Source of the DNA: an uncultured Paracoccaceae bacterium
GTDB lineage: Bacteria; Pseudomonadota; Alphaproteobacteria; Rhodobacterales; Rhodobacteraceae
Reading direction: 5' to 3'
Assembly: GCA_937907485.1 (NCBI GenBank)
Contig: CALESR010000313.1
Location: forward strand, 1-38,479
DNA length: 38,479 bases
Notes under the pieces: generated by a model
The model's database searches: none
What the model saw: only the letters and a program-made list of their open reading frames with translations
Told to the model about the DNA's origin: nothing
Shown here: in pieces, positions 30,037 through 38,023 of the stretch
Layout of the letters: each line of letters begins with the position of its first letter
Numbering within the stretch: the stretch's first letter is position 1
Made by a program: the position numbers and the translations under genes

Positions 30037-31305
30037 ATGACCTCCACCGATGCCGACAGCCTGATCCTGCGCGGTGGCGAGCCGCTCAAGCGCAGCCTCG
30101 CCCGTGCCCTGTTCCGCCAGAAGATGCGCGCGCTCTTGCTGATAGCGCCCCTGCTGGCCTTCATCGTGTTGGGGTTCCTGCTGCCAATTGGCACGATGCT
30201 GTTTCGTTCGGTGGAAAACGCCGTCGTCGAAGAAACGCTGCCGCTGACCGTCGCCGCGCTGGCCGACTGGGACATCGACAGCACCGAATTGCCGCCCGAA
30301 TCGACCTATCGCGCGCTGGTGGCTGACCTGCAGGTCGCCATCGAGAACCGCTCGGCGCTGACTCTGGCGCGGCGAATGAATTTCGAGACCGCGGGTTTCA
30401 CCACCATGCTGCGCCGCGCCCAGCGCGAGTTGCCGTCGTGGAATCTGGACACCGATGGCCCGTTCCGCGACCGCATGATCGACCAGCACCGCGACTGGGG
30501 CGCGGTCGAGACCTGGCGCGCGCTCAAGGCCTATAGCGGCAGCCTGACCACCGGCTATTACCTCGCGGCGATGGATTACACGATGGTCAGCGGCCATGTC
30601 GCGCCGATGCCCGACAACCAGTCGCTGCACCAGATGCTGTTCTGGCGCACGGCCTGGATGAGTGGCGTGATCTGCGCTCTGGCGCTGCTGTTGGGCTATC
30701 CGATTGCCTATCTTCTGGCCAATGTCCGCGAACGCAACGCCAACCTGCTGATGATTCTGGTGCTCTTGCCGTTCTGGACCTCGCTGCTGGTGCGAACCTC
30801 GTCGTGGAAGGTCCTGCTGCAGGATCAGGGCGTCATCAACCAGTTGCTGGTCTGGGCAGGCGTGATCGCCGATGACAACCGGTTGGCCATGGTCAACAAC
30901 AAGTTCGGCGTGATCCTTGCGATGACGCATATCCTGCTGCCCTTCATGATCCTGCCGCTCTATTCGGTGATGAAGACGATCCCGCCGACCTATGTCCGTG
31001 CGGCCAAGTCGCTGGGCGCGAACGACTGGACGGCTTTCTGGCGGGTGTATTTCCCGCAAACCGTGCCGGGGATCGGCGCCGGAGCGATCCTCGTCTTCAT
31101 CATGGCGGTTGGCTATTACATCACGCCCGAACTGGTCGGCGGCCCGTCCGGCATGTTCATCTCGAACCGGATCGCGCACCAATGGTATGTCTCGGGCAAC
31201 TGGGGGCTGGTGGGCGCACTGGGCACGATCCTGCTGCTGGCGGTGCTGGTGCTCTATTGGGTCTATGACAAGGTTGTCGGCATCGACAACGTCAAGCTGG
31301 GGTAA
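30037..31305 (+). CDS. ABC transporter permease, PotB-like with long extracytoplasmic loop
   Basis: A 422-residue inner-membrane permease. TM1 is near 33-56 (LLLIAPLLAFIVLGFLLPIG). About 145 mostly hydrophilic residues follow (57-200) before the second membrane helix (LFWRTAWMSGVICALALLLG). The remaining helices and the EAA loop (YVRAAKSLGANDWTAFWRV, contacting the ATPase) are standard. PotB of E. coli has only a short loop there, so the extra domain, which faces the periplasm, may bind the substrate-binding protein. I chose the ATG at 30037, with AGGGAT upstream. The partner permease follows five bases later. Confidence 0.9.
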   Translation: MTSTDADSLILRGGEPLKRSLARALFRQKMRALLLIAPLLAFIVLGFLLPIGTMLFRSVENAVVEETLPLTVAALADWDIDSTELPPESTYRALVADLQVAIENRSALTLARRMNFETAGFTTMLRRAQRELPSWNLDTDGPFRDRMIDQHRDWGAVETWRALKAYSGSLTTGYYLAAMDYTMVSGHVAPMPDNQSLHQMLFWRTAWMSGVICALALLLGYPIAYLLANVRERNANLLMILVLLPFWTSLLVRTSSWKVLLQDQGVINQLLVWAGVIADDNRLAMVNNKFGVILAMTHILLPFMILPLYSVMKTIPPTYVRAAKSLGANDWTAFWRVYFPQTVPGIGAGAILVFIMAVGYYITPELVGGPSGMFISNRIAHQWYVSGNWGLVGALGTILLLAVLVLYWVYDKVVGIDNVKLG

Positions 31306-31310
31306 GGCAC

Positions 31311-32162
31311 ATGGCGCTTCCAAGCTACGCATCGCCCCTGCAGCGGGTCTGGCACTATACCTTTCGCGTGCTCTGCGGGTTGATCTTCTTTTTCCTGATC
31401 TTCCCGATTCTGGTGATCGTGCCGCTGTCGTTCAACGCGCAGGATTTCTTCACCTTCACCCGCGAGATGCTGGCGCTGGACCCGGCCGGGTTCTCGCTCA
31501 AGCATTACCGCGATTTCTTTACCAACCCTGATTGGCAACTGGCGACGCGCAACTCGCTGACCATCGCCCCGGTGGCAACGCTGCTGTCGGTCTCGCTGGG
31601 CACACTGGCCGCGATTGGCCTGAGCCAGAGTCATGTTCCCTTTCGTCGGGCGATCATGGCCATCCTGATCTCGCCGATGATCGTGCCGCTCATCATCTCG
31701 GCGGCGGGGATGTATTTCTTCTTTTCCGCGATTGGTTTGCAGGGGACGTTCTGGGGCGTCGTGCTGGCACATGCGATTCTGGGGATTCCCTTTGTCATCA
31801 TCACGGTAACGGCGACGCTGGTGGGGTTCGACCGCTCATTGACCCGGGCAGCGGCCAGCATGGGGGCGGGGCCGCTGCGGACCTTCTGGAAGGTGCAACT
31901 GCCGCTGATCCTGCCGGGGGTGATCTCGGGCGGGCTGTTCGCGTTCATCACCTCGTTTGATGAGGTGGTGGTGGTGATCTTTGTCGGCTCGGCGGCACAG
32001 CAGACCTTGCCCTGGCAGATGTTCATCGGGCTTCGCGAGCAGATCAGCCCGACGATTCTGGCGGTGGCGACGCTGATGGTGGCGCTGTCGATCCTGCTGC
32101 TGGCAACGCTGGAGATGCTGCGGCGGCGCAATGAGCGGTTGCGGGGGCTGACGCCGGCGTGA
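31311..32162 (+). CDS. ABC transporter permease, PotC-like
   Basis: A 283-residue inner-membrane permease with six helices, the partner of the PotB-like protein. The EAA loop is LTRAAASMGAGPLRTFWKV, followed by QLPLILPGVISGGLFAFITS and FDEVVVVIF, both typical of PotC-type subunits. It starts five bases after the previous gene and ends the transporter unit. A composite hairpin repeat follows directly and would terminate the transcript. Confidence 0.92.
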   Translation: MALPSYASPLQRVWHYTFRVLCGLIFFFLIFPILVIVPLSFNAQDFFTFTREMLALDPAGFSLKHYRDFFTNPDWQLATRNSLTIAPVATLLSVSLGTLAAIGLSQSHVPFRRAIMAILISPMIVPLIISAAGMYFFFSAIGLQGTFWGVVLAHAILGIPFVIITVTATLVGFDRSLTRAAASMGAGPLRTFWKVQLPLILPGVISGGLFAFITSFDEVVVVIFVGSAAQQTLPWQMFIGLREQISPTILAVATLMVALSILLLATLEMLRRRNERLRGLTPA

Positions 32163-32164
32163 TT

Positions 32165-32290
32165 GGGGGGCTGCTCGCCCCCCGTCGCCATTGTCTCTCG
32201 GACCAATGGCGCGACAATGACGACCCCCCAGCCAAAGGGGCCCACGGGCCCCTTTGGAAACCCCCTGGATAGTTTTCAGCGCAAAGAGGG
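32165..32290. repeat. Composite two-hairpin repeat element, copy 2
   Basis: Hairpin 1 is GGGGGGC (32165-32171)/GCCCCCC (32177-32183), followed by CGTCGCC as in copy 1. A middle imperfect stem is GTCGCCATTG.../CAATGGCGCGAC (about 32184-32215). Hairpin 2 is a perfect 12-bp repeat, CCAAAGGGGCCC (32232-32243)/GGGCCCCTTTGG (32246-32257). The tail is CTGGATAGTTTTCAGCGCAA followed by AGAGGG. It fills the gap between the permease (+) and trxC (-) and would terminate from either side. Confidence 0.75.
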
Positions 32291-32737
32291 TCAGGCCAGC
32301 AGGGCGAGTTTGTCCTCGACAAAGCGCATCAGGTCGGCGGCCGGGCGGGCGCCGGACAGCCGGGCGACCTCGCGACCCTCGGCGAAAAGGATAAAGGCCG
32401 GGATGCCGCGGATGTTGTAGCGCACCGTGGCGTCAGGGTTCGACTGGGTGTCGATCTTGGCCAGCCGGACGCGGGGCGACAGGGCGCGGGCGGCCTTTTC
32501 GAATTCGGGTGCCATCGCCCGGCAGGGGCCGCACCAGGGCGCCCAGAAATCGACCAGCAGCGGCAGATCGTCGGATTTCGCCGCCTTTTCCAGCGTGCGG
32601 AAATCCAGTTGCGCCACCTTGCCGTCGACCAGCGCGTGGCCACAGGTGCCGCATTTTGGCGTGCTGGCGGCCTTGTCGGCGGGGAACTGGTTGACCTGTC
32701 CGCAGTCGGTGCAGGTCAGGCGGAGTTTCTGGGTCAT
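32291..32737 (-). CDS. trxC: Thioredoxin 2 (zinc-binding thioredoxin)
   Basis: A 148-residue cytoplasmic disulphide reductase of the TrxC type. An N-terminal zinc ribbon has Cys9, Cys12, Cys29 and Cys32 (CTDCG...CGTCG). The thioredoxin domain has the active site FWAPWCGPC (C69, C72) and the cis-Pro in RGIPAFILF. I chose the ATG at 32737 (GAGG upstream) over an ATG five codons earlier. It is the last gene of the ispH-to-trxC minus-strand run, with a 56-base gap after the TRIC-type gene. Confidence 0.95.
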   Translation of the reverse strand: MTQKLRLTCTDCGQVNQFPADKAASTPKCGTCGHALVDGKVAQLDFRTLEKAAKSDDLPLLVDFWAPWCGPCRAMAPEFEKAARALSPRVRLAKIDTQSNPDATVRYNIRGIPAFILFAEGREVARLSGARPAADLMRFVEDKLALLA

Positions 32738-32793
32738 GGCGGCCTCATGCATTCAGCGGGTTGAATGTGAGATGGGGCCGAGGGGGCCCACTG

Positions 32794-33423
32794 TCAAGAG
32801 GGGTCGCGCGGCGGGCGGGCGCGATAGACCGGCAGTCGCCAGCCAAAGGACATCGAACCCGCGCGCAACAGAAAGGTCATCGCGGCGCAGGCCAGCAGTG
32901 CAGGCGGCGTGGACCCCATCACCTGCTGCACCCCCAGCGCCATCAGTGCGCCCGCAAAGGCCGCCGACAGATAAAGTTCGCCCTGACGCAGCACCAGCGG
33001 AACCTCGTTGCAGACCACGTCGCGCATCAGACCGCCAAAGGCCCCGGTGACCATGCCCATGATGAGCACCACGCCGGGCCCATGCCCGAGGCTGAGCGCC
33101 ACGCCGACTCCTGCCGGCACGGCGACGGCCAGCGCCCCGGCATCCAGCCAGTCGATCGCCCGGCGGCGGCTTTCCAGCCGATGCGCGGTAAAGAATACCA
33201 GCACGGCCGCCGCACAGGCGGTGCCGATATACCAAGGGTTGGCGATCCAGAACACCGTGTCGCGATTGAGCAGCACGTCGCGCACCGTGCCGCCGCCGAC
33301 GGCCGTCAGCGCGGCGATGAACAGAAAGCCGACGATGTCCAGTTGCGCCCGGCTGGCCACCAATGCCCCGGTGAGCGCAAAGATGAAGACCGCGACGTAA
33401 TCGAGCACCGCCAGCAGGGTCAT
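32794..33423 (-). CDS. UPF0126/TRIC family membrane channel protein
   Basis: A 209-residue, seven-helix membrane protein of the UPF0126 (YicG/TRIC) family, thought to form monovalent cation channels. The internal duplication is visible: TAVGGGTVRDVLLNR in the first half and GAFGGLMRDVVCNEVPLVL in the second, each with the conserved GG-x2-RD motif. The start overlaps the rnhA stop (ATGA), so it is co-translated with RNase HI although the functions are unrelated. Confidence 0.92.
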   Translation of the reverse strand: MTLLAVLDYVAVFIFALTGALVASRAQLDIVGFLFIAALTAVGGGTVRDVLLNRDTVFWIANPWYIGTACAAAVLVFFTAHRLESRRRAIDWLDAGALAVAVPAGVGVALSLGHGPGVVLIMGMVTGAFGGLMRDVVCNEVPLVLRQGELYLSAAFAGALMALGVQQVMGSTPPALLACAAMTFLLRAGSMSFGWRLPVYRARPPRDPS

Positions 33424-33869
33424 TTGAACGGCGCCATCCCGGCGCGGGCCAATTCGTCAGCGCGCTCGTTTTCTGCATGACCGGCATGGCCCTTGATCCA
33501 GGCCCAGGTCACGCGATGCGAAAGCTGTGCCGCGTCAAGGCGTTGCCAGAGGTCGGCGTTTTTCACCGGCTTCTTGTCGGCGGTTTTCCAGCCGTTGCGC
33601 TTCCAGCCATGGATCCAAGTGGTGACGCCGTTCTTCACATAGGCCGAGTCGGTGGTGATGGTAATGGCGGCGGCGCGGGTCAGCGATTCCAGCGCGGAAA
33701 TCGCCGCCATTAGCTCCATCCGGTTGTTGGTGGTCAGCGCCTCGCCGCCTTGCAGGGTGCGCTCCTTGATGACTTGCCCGCCGTCCAATGCGCGCATCAG
33801 CACACCCCACCCCCCCGGTCCGGGGTTGCCCGAGCAGGCGCCGTCGGTCCAGGCGTAAAGTTCAGCCAT
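33420..33869 (-). CDS. rnhA: Ribonuclease HI
   Basis: A 149-residue RNase HI that degrades RNA in RNA-DNA hybrids. The DEDD active site is complete: D9 (YAWTDGACSGNPG), E52 (NNRMELMA), D74 (TTDSAYV) and D138 (ENERADELAR). The basic protrusion GWKRNGWKTADKKPVKN is also present. I chose the ATG at 33869, which shares one base with the LysE-family stop. The length equals the family norm. Confidence 0.97.
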   Translation of the reverse strand: MAELYAWTDGACSGNPGPGGWGVLMRALDGGQVIKERTLQGGEALTTNNRMELMAAISALESLTRAAAITITTDSAYVKNGVTTWIHGWKRNGWKTADKKPVKNADLWQRLDAAQLSHRVTWAWIKGHAGHAENERADELARAGMAPFK

Positions 33870-34474
33870 CAGGCGCGCTCCATCGCGAGGCGCAGGCCGA
33901 GGGCGGCAAAGGACAGCGCAAAGGCGCGGCGCAGCCCGGTCATCAGCCGCGCGGAGCCCAGGAGCACCTGCCGACCCGAGGCCGCCAGCCCGGCATAGGC
34001 CAGAAACACCGCCAGCGTCATCGCGGCAAAGCCGAGGCCGAGTTCGACCATCATCGCGGTGCTGGCACCCTGCGCGGGCAGGAACTGCGGCAGGAAGGCC
34101 ACGAAGAACAGCGGCAGCTTGGGGTTCAGGATGTTCAGCAGCACGCCGCGCCCGACGATGCGGGCGGCTGGGGCAGGGGCGGCGGGGGCGATATCCATGC
34201 CGCCCGTGCCGCGCAGCACCGCCCAGGCCATCCACAGCAGATAGGCGACGCCCGCGTATTTCACAGTCTGGAACAGCAGCGCACTGGTCAGCAGCACCGC
34301 CGCCAGCCCGGCCAACGCAACCGCCAGATGCAGCACGGTTGCCAGCGTGCAGCCAACCGAGGCCCAGACACCGGCCCGCCAGCCGCCACCCAGTGTCACC
34401 GACAGGGTATAGACCACGCCAATACCGGGGGTGACGCAGACGATGAACGCGGTCAGCAGGAATTCGGGGGTCAT
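33869..34474 (-). CDS. LysE/RhtB family amino acid exporter
   Basis: A 201-residue inner-membrane protein with about six helices. The N-terminus FLLTAFIVCVTPGIGVVYTL carries the family's conserved P-G pair. GGWRAGVWASVGCTLATVLH, the LLFQTVKYAGVAYLLWMAW segment and NPKLPLFFVAFLPQF are also typical. Members export amino acids or their derivatives; the substrate is not evident. The gene lies 11 bases after ispH and overlaps rnhA by one base. Confidence 0.92.
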   Translation of the reverse strand: MTPEFLLTAFIVCVTPGIGVVYTLSVTLGGGWRAGVWASVGCTLATVLHLAVALAGLAAVLLTSALLFQTVKYAGVAYLLWMAWAVLRGTGGMDIAPAAPAPAARIVGRGVLLNILNPKLPLFFVAFLPQFLPAQGASTAMMVELGLGFAAMTLAVFLAYAGLAASGRQVLLGSARLMTGLRRAFALSFAALGLRLAMERA

Positions 34475-34485
34475 GGGGGCTCCGG

Positions 34486-35430
34486 TCAGGCGCGCAGGAT
34501 ACGCGGGACTTTGAATTCGATGTCCTCGACGGCGGTCTCGACCAACTCGCGCGTCAGGTCATAGCGGGCGGCGAAGGCGTCGATCACCTCGTTGATCAGC
34601 AGTTCCGGCGCCGAGGCGCCCGCCGTCAGCCCGACCGAACGCGCGCCGCTCAACGCCCGCCAGTCGATGTCATCCGCGCGCTGGATCAGTTGCGCATAGG
34701 CACAACCGGCGGCGCGGCCGACCTCGACAAGACGGCGCGAGTTCGAGGAGTTCGGCGCACCGATCACCAGGAGCGCGTCGATACGCCCGGCAATCGCCTT
34801 GACGGCGGCCTGCCGGTTGGTGGTGGCATAGCAGATGTCTTCCTTGTGCGGGCCGATGATGGCAGGGAAGCGCGCCTGCAGTGCGGCGACGATCCCGGCA
34901 GTGTCATCGACGGAAAGCGTGGTCTGCGTGATGAAGGCCAGCCGCGCCGGATCACGCGGCGCCAGATGTGCCACATCCTCGACGGTTTCGACCAGCAGCA
35001 CCTCACCTTCGGGCAATTGTCCCATCGTGCCAATGGTTTCCGGGTGGCCTGCGTGGCCGATCATCACCATCTGCAGGCCCACCTCATGGTGGCGCTCGGC
35101 CTCGATATGCACCTTGGACACCAGCGGGCAGGTGGCATCGACAAAGACCATCTGCCGCGCCAGCGCCGCAGCGGGCACCGATTTGGGCACGCCATGGGCG
35201 GAAAAGATCACCGGTCGGTCATCGGGGCAGTCGTCCAGGTCCTCGACAAACACCGCGCCCTGCGCGCGCAGGCTGTCGACGACAAACTTGTTGTGCACGA
35301 TCTCATGGCGCACGAAAACCGGCGCGCCCCATTTGGCCAGCGCCATCTCCACGATCTTGATCGCGCGGTCCACACCGGCGCAAAAACCGCGCGGCGCAGC
35401 AAGATACAGGGTCAGGGGGGGTCTAGTCAT
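34486..35430 (-). CDS. ispH: 4-hydroxy-3-methylbut-2-enyl diphosphate reductase
   Basis: A 314-residue iron-sulphur enzyme, the last step of the non-mevalonate isoprenoid pathway (HMBPP to IPP and DMAPP). Cluster-binding cysteines are C17 (APRGFCAGVDRA), C101 (DATCPLV) and C200 (EDICYATTNRQ). The substrate histidines in VRHEIVHNKFV, FSAHGVP and MIGHAGHPE are present. The ATG at 35430 has GGAG six bases upstream. It is the first gene of the minus-strand run to trxC. Confidence 0.97.
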   Translation of the reverse strand: MTRPPLTLYLAAPRGFCAGVDRAIKIVEMALAKWGAPVFVRHEIVHNKFVVDSLRAQGAVFVEDLDDCPDDRPVIFSAHGVPKSVPAAALARQMVFVDATCPLVSKVHIEAERHHEVGLQMVMIGHAGHPETIGTMGQLPEGEVLLVETVEDVAHLAPRDPARLAFITQTTLSVDDTAGIVAALQARFPAIIGPHKEDICYATTNRQAAVKAIAGRIDALLVIGAPNSSNSRRLVEVGRAAGCAYAQLIQRADDIDWRALSGARSVGLTAGASAPELLINEVIDAFAARYDLTRELVETAVEDIEFKVPRILRA

Positions 35431-35472
35431 CGCGCTCTCCGTCCTGTGGTCAGACCTAGTGCCAGACGCGCC

Positions 35473-35775
35473 TCAGGTCCAGCCCCTCAGCCCCGCAACG
35501 ATCAGCACCCCAAACGCCAACCGACACCGGTCAGCGCCCAGCCCCCCGGCGGCCGCCCGCATCGCCAGAGCAGCGTCAGGCAAATGGCGGTCTGCGTGGT
35601 GAACCGGGCGATCAACTCTCGCTCGATCACCAGATTGGCCGCAGCGACGGCAAGACCGTGCCGTGCAAGGCGTAATCCCCAAGCAGCGCCGCGTGATTGG
35701 CCAGATGCAGGGCCGGAAACAGACCGCCCATCGCCAGTGTCAGCGCCGCGATCCACGGCTGATGCTGATGGCCTA
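35473..35775 (-). pseudogene. Decayed membrane-protein gene, frameshifted
   Basis: The 419-base stretch 35431-35849 has no intact gene. On the minus strand, hydrophobic protein-like sequence passes between all three frames. It starts with PWIAALTLAMGGLFPALHLA and GDYALHGTVLPSL, moves to NLVIERELIARFTTQTAICL, and ends with LAFGVLIVAGLRGWT before a stop. At least two frameshifts would be needed to join them. The parent family is not recognised; it looks like a small membrane protein. A 30-codon protein-like fragment also reads on the plus strand (35786-35875, ending ALLLGLNRPSGPR), perhaps the tail of another lost gene. Confidence 0.45.
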
Positions 35776-35849
35776 GACCGGCGCCGTGCACCTGCGGGGG
35801 GCCGACCGCGCGGCCTTGGCCGGGGATCTGGGCGCGCTGCTGCTGGGGC

Positions 35850-36290
35850 TCAACCGCCCGTCAGGCCCGCGGTGACGGCGGCCAACACCAGATAGCGCCC
35901 GGTCTTGGCCAGCCCGACCAGTGCCACGAATTGCCAAAGTCCCATGCGCATGGCCCCCGCCAGCACCGTCGTCAGGTCGATCACCGGCAGGAAGCTGCCC
36001 AACAGCGACCAATGGCCCCAGCGGTGCCACCAGCCCTGCGCGCGGGCGAATTGCGCCTCGGGGATACGCAGCCAGCGGTGCGCGCCCGCAGATTCCAGCC
36101 GCCAGCCCAGCCAATAGTTGACCAGCGCGCCCAGCGTATTGGCCACCGAAGCGATGGCGACCAGCAGCCAGACCGGGGCGAGTCCCGCCAGTTGCAACCC
36201 GACGAACACCGGCTCCGAGGAAAACGGCAGCACCGTCGCCGCGACAAAGGCCGCGGCGAACAGCCCGGCAAGGGCGGCGATCAGGCTCAG
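35850..36290 (-). CDS. YqaA family (DedA-related) membrane protein
   Basis: A membrane protein of the YqaA/VTT group, about 146 residues if started at the CTG at 36290 or 127 if started at the GTG at 36233. Family strings are VLPFSSEPVFVGLQ, the re-entrant-like SVANTLGALVNYWLG, the SLLGSFLPVIDLTTVLAGAM segment and the end GLAKTGRYLVLAAV. The region upstream of the GTG (SLIAALAGLFAAAFVAAT) matches the family's first helix and contains no ATG, GTG or TTG. The CTG overlaps the NYN stop as CTGA, mimicking the usual ATGA coupling. Members are thought to move lipids or maintain the envelope. Confidence 0.8.
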   Translation of the reverse strand: MSLIAALAGLFAAAFVAATVLPFSSEPVFVGLQLAGLAPVWLLVAIASVANTLGALVNYWLGWRLESAGAHRWLRIPEAQFARAQGWWHRWGHWSLLGSFLPVIDLTTVLAGAMRMGLWQFVALVGLAKTGRYLVLAAVTAGLTGG

Positions 36291-36871
36291 GCCGGGGTAT
36301 CCGTCGGCGCTTCGGCCATGTCGTCGCGCGTCAGGCGCGGCTCACGCGGGGGGCGCCCGATCACGTCGCGCAACTCGTCCAGTTCGATGAAATTGTCGGC
36401 CTGACGGCGCAGTTCGTCAGCGATCATCGGCGGCTGGCTGCGGATGGTCGAGACCACCGACACCCGAACGCCCTGACGCTGCAGACTTTCCACCAGCGGG
36501 CGAAAATCGCCATCGCCCGAGAACAACACGGCATGGTCGATGCGATTCGCGAGTTCCATCGCGTTGACCGCCAGTTCGATGTCCATGTTGCCCTTGACCT
36601 TACGCCGACCCATCGAGTCGGTGTATTCCTTGGCCGGCTTGGTCACCATCGTATAGCCGTTGTAGTTCAGCCAGTCGATCAAGGGACGAATCGGCGAATA
36701 ATCGTCGTTCTCCAGCAATGCCGTATAGTAGAACGCCCGCAGCAGTTTCCCGCGGCGCATGAACTCCTGGCGCAAGAGCTTGTAGTCGATGTCGAAGCCC
36801 AGGGCCTTGCCTGCAGCAAAGAGATTGGCCCCGTCAATGAACAGCGCAAGACGCTCATCTTTGTAAAACAT
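36287..36871 (-). CDS. NYN domain protein (LabA/DUF88 PIN-like nuclease)
   Basis: A 194-residue protein of the NYN/LabA group, PIN-like putative RNases. Acidic active-site strings are LALFIDGANLF (near 8-18), KGNMDIELAVNAM and LFSGDGDFRPLVESL. The C-terminal tail is charged and disordered. The target RNA is unknown. I chose the ATG at 36871 with AGGAAA upstream; a TTG five codons earlier is possible. The upstream region 36872-36978 to the divergent folK gene is AT-richer (TTTCAAATTCC...CTCGTAATTTACC) and probably holds both promoters. Confidence 0.9.
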   Translation of the reverse strand: MFYKDERLALFIDGANLFAAGKALGFDIDYKLLRQEFMRRGKLLRAFYYTALLENDDYSPIRPLIDWLNYNGYTMVTKPAKEYTDSMGRRKVKGNMDIELAVNAMELANRIDHAVLFSGDGDFRPLVESLQRQGVRVSVVSTIRSQPPMIADELRRQADNFIELDELRDVIGRPPREPRLTRDDMAEAPTDTPA

Positions 36872-36978
36872 CGATTTTCCTTTCAAATTCCTTGCGTTAC
36901 TCGTAATTTACCAGCGTGCGCACGCGCCGGGCACCCACCGGGGACCCATTCGCAAACGCGCATGTCAGGAACCTAGCC

Positions 36979-37551
36979 GTGCATCCGACCCTTCGCAACC
37001 GCTTCATACTGGCCTTGGGCAGCAATGCAACGGCGGACGTGGCGTCGAATGCCATACTACTTAGGGACGCTTTGGCAAGGGTCAAGAAGGCCGGGCTGAC
37101 GCCGCAGGCGGTGAGCCGTTTCTGGCGCACGCCGGCCTTTCCCGCCGGGGCCGGGCCGGACTTTGTCAACGCCTGCGCACTGGTCGAGTCCGCGATGCCG
37201 CCCGATGCCGTTCTGTCGGTCCTGCACGGCATCGAGGCGGCGATGGGCCGGGTTCGCACGACCCGCTGGGCACAGCGGGTGATCGACATCGACCTCTTGG
37301 CAGCCGAGGATGCCGTCCTGCCGGATCGCCAGACCGTCGCACACTGGATCGACCTGCCGCCCGACGCGCAGGCCGTCCAGACACCGCCCGGCCTGATCTT
37401 GCCGCACCCAAGGCTGCATCAGCGTGGCTTTGTGCTGGTGCCGATGGCCGAGGTGGCGCCAGACTGGCACCATCCGCTGCTCGGGCGGAGCGTGACGCAG
37501 ATGCTGGCTGCGCTTGACCCGGCGGAAATCGCCGCAATCGCCCCGATTTGA
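36979..37551 (+). CDS. folK: 2-amino-4-hydroxy-6-hydroxymethyldihydropteridine pyrophosphokinase
   Basis: A 190-residue HPPK of folate synthesis, which transfers pyrophosphate from ATP to hydroxymethyl-dihydropterin. Family strings are FILALGSNATAD at the start, SRFWRTPAFPAGAGPDFVNAC, the ATP and pterin site RTTRWAQRVIDIDLLAAED (with the catalytic DID pair) and LPHPRLHQRGFVLVPMAE. I chose GTG at 36979 with AGGAA about seven bases upstream because upstream residues are not family-like. folB and folP are not adjacent. The folK-rpoZ-Rsh order is common in alphaproteobacteria. Confidence 0.95.
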   Translation: MHPTLRNRFILALGSNATADVASNAILLRDALARVKKAGLTPQAVSRFWRTPAFPAGAGPDFVNACALVESAMPPDAVLSVLHGIEAAMGRVRTTRWAQRVIDIDLLAAEDAVLPDRQTVAHWIDLPPDAQAVQTPPGLILPHPRLHQRGFVLVPMAEVAPDWHHPLLGRSVTQMLAALDPAEIAAIAPI

Positions 37552-37572
37552 CCCATGCCCCGTTTCGCGCGC

Positions 37573-37601
37573 TTGTCATTGCCGGGAAATGCCGCTAAGG
37601 G
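37573..37601 (+). promoter_or_regulatory. Possible promoter of rpoZ
   Basis: TTGTCA (37573-37578) and TAAGGG (37596-37601) with a 17-base spacer, in the 91-base gap between folK and rpoZ. The -35 is good and the -10 poor. Confidence 0.35.
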
Positions 37602-37642
37602 CTACGGGCTGATCCTCCCCTTTCTCCCAGATGGAGTGCTTC

Positions 37643-37999
37643 ATGGCCCGCGTGACGGTCGAAGATTGCGTTGACAAGGTCCCGAACCGCTTCGAGCTGG
37701 TGATCCTGGCTGCCCACCGCGCGCGTGAAATCGCCGCCGGGTCGCCGATCACGCTGGAGCGTGACAACGACAAGAACCCCGTCGTCGCCCTGCGCGAAAT
37801 CGCCGAGGAAACCCAGGCCGCCGCCCCGCTGCGCGAGCGTCTGATCGAAAGCATGCGCACCCAGAACGAGGTGGACATGCCCGAGGATGACGACATGGCG
37901 ATGCGGATGGGTGGCAACGGCGACCGCCCGGCGCTCGACGACATGAGCGAAGAGCAGATGCTGCGCCAATTGGTGGCAGCCCAGGTTGAACAGGACTGA
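37643..37999 (+). CDS. rpoZ: RNA polymerase omega subunit
   Basis: A 118-residue omega subunit, which helps assemble the RNA polymerase beta-prime subunit and is part of a ppGpp binding site in proteobacteria. The conserved start is MARVTVEDCVDKVPNRFELV, followed by ILAAHRAREIAAG and NPVVALREIAEE. The C-terminal half is a long acidic alphaproteobacterial extension. GGAG lies six bases upstream of the ATG. It directly precedes the (p)ppGpp synthetase/hydrolase gene. Confidence 0.97.
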   Translation: MARVTVEDCVDKVPNRFELVILAAHRAREIAAGSPITLERDNDKNPVVALREIAEETQAAAPLRERLIESMRTQNEVDMPEDDDMAMRMGGNGDRPALDDMSEEQMLRQLVAAQVEQD

Positions 38000-38023
38000 C
38001 GATGGCGCGGGCAGGATCGCAAC

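Noticed and set aside
29977..31332. A 451-codon minus-strand frame opposite the PotB-like permease.
   Set aside because: Antisense shadow without recognisable domains. The permease frame has clear membrane helices and an EAA loop.
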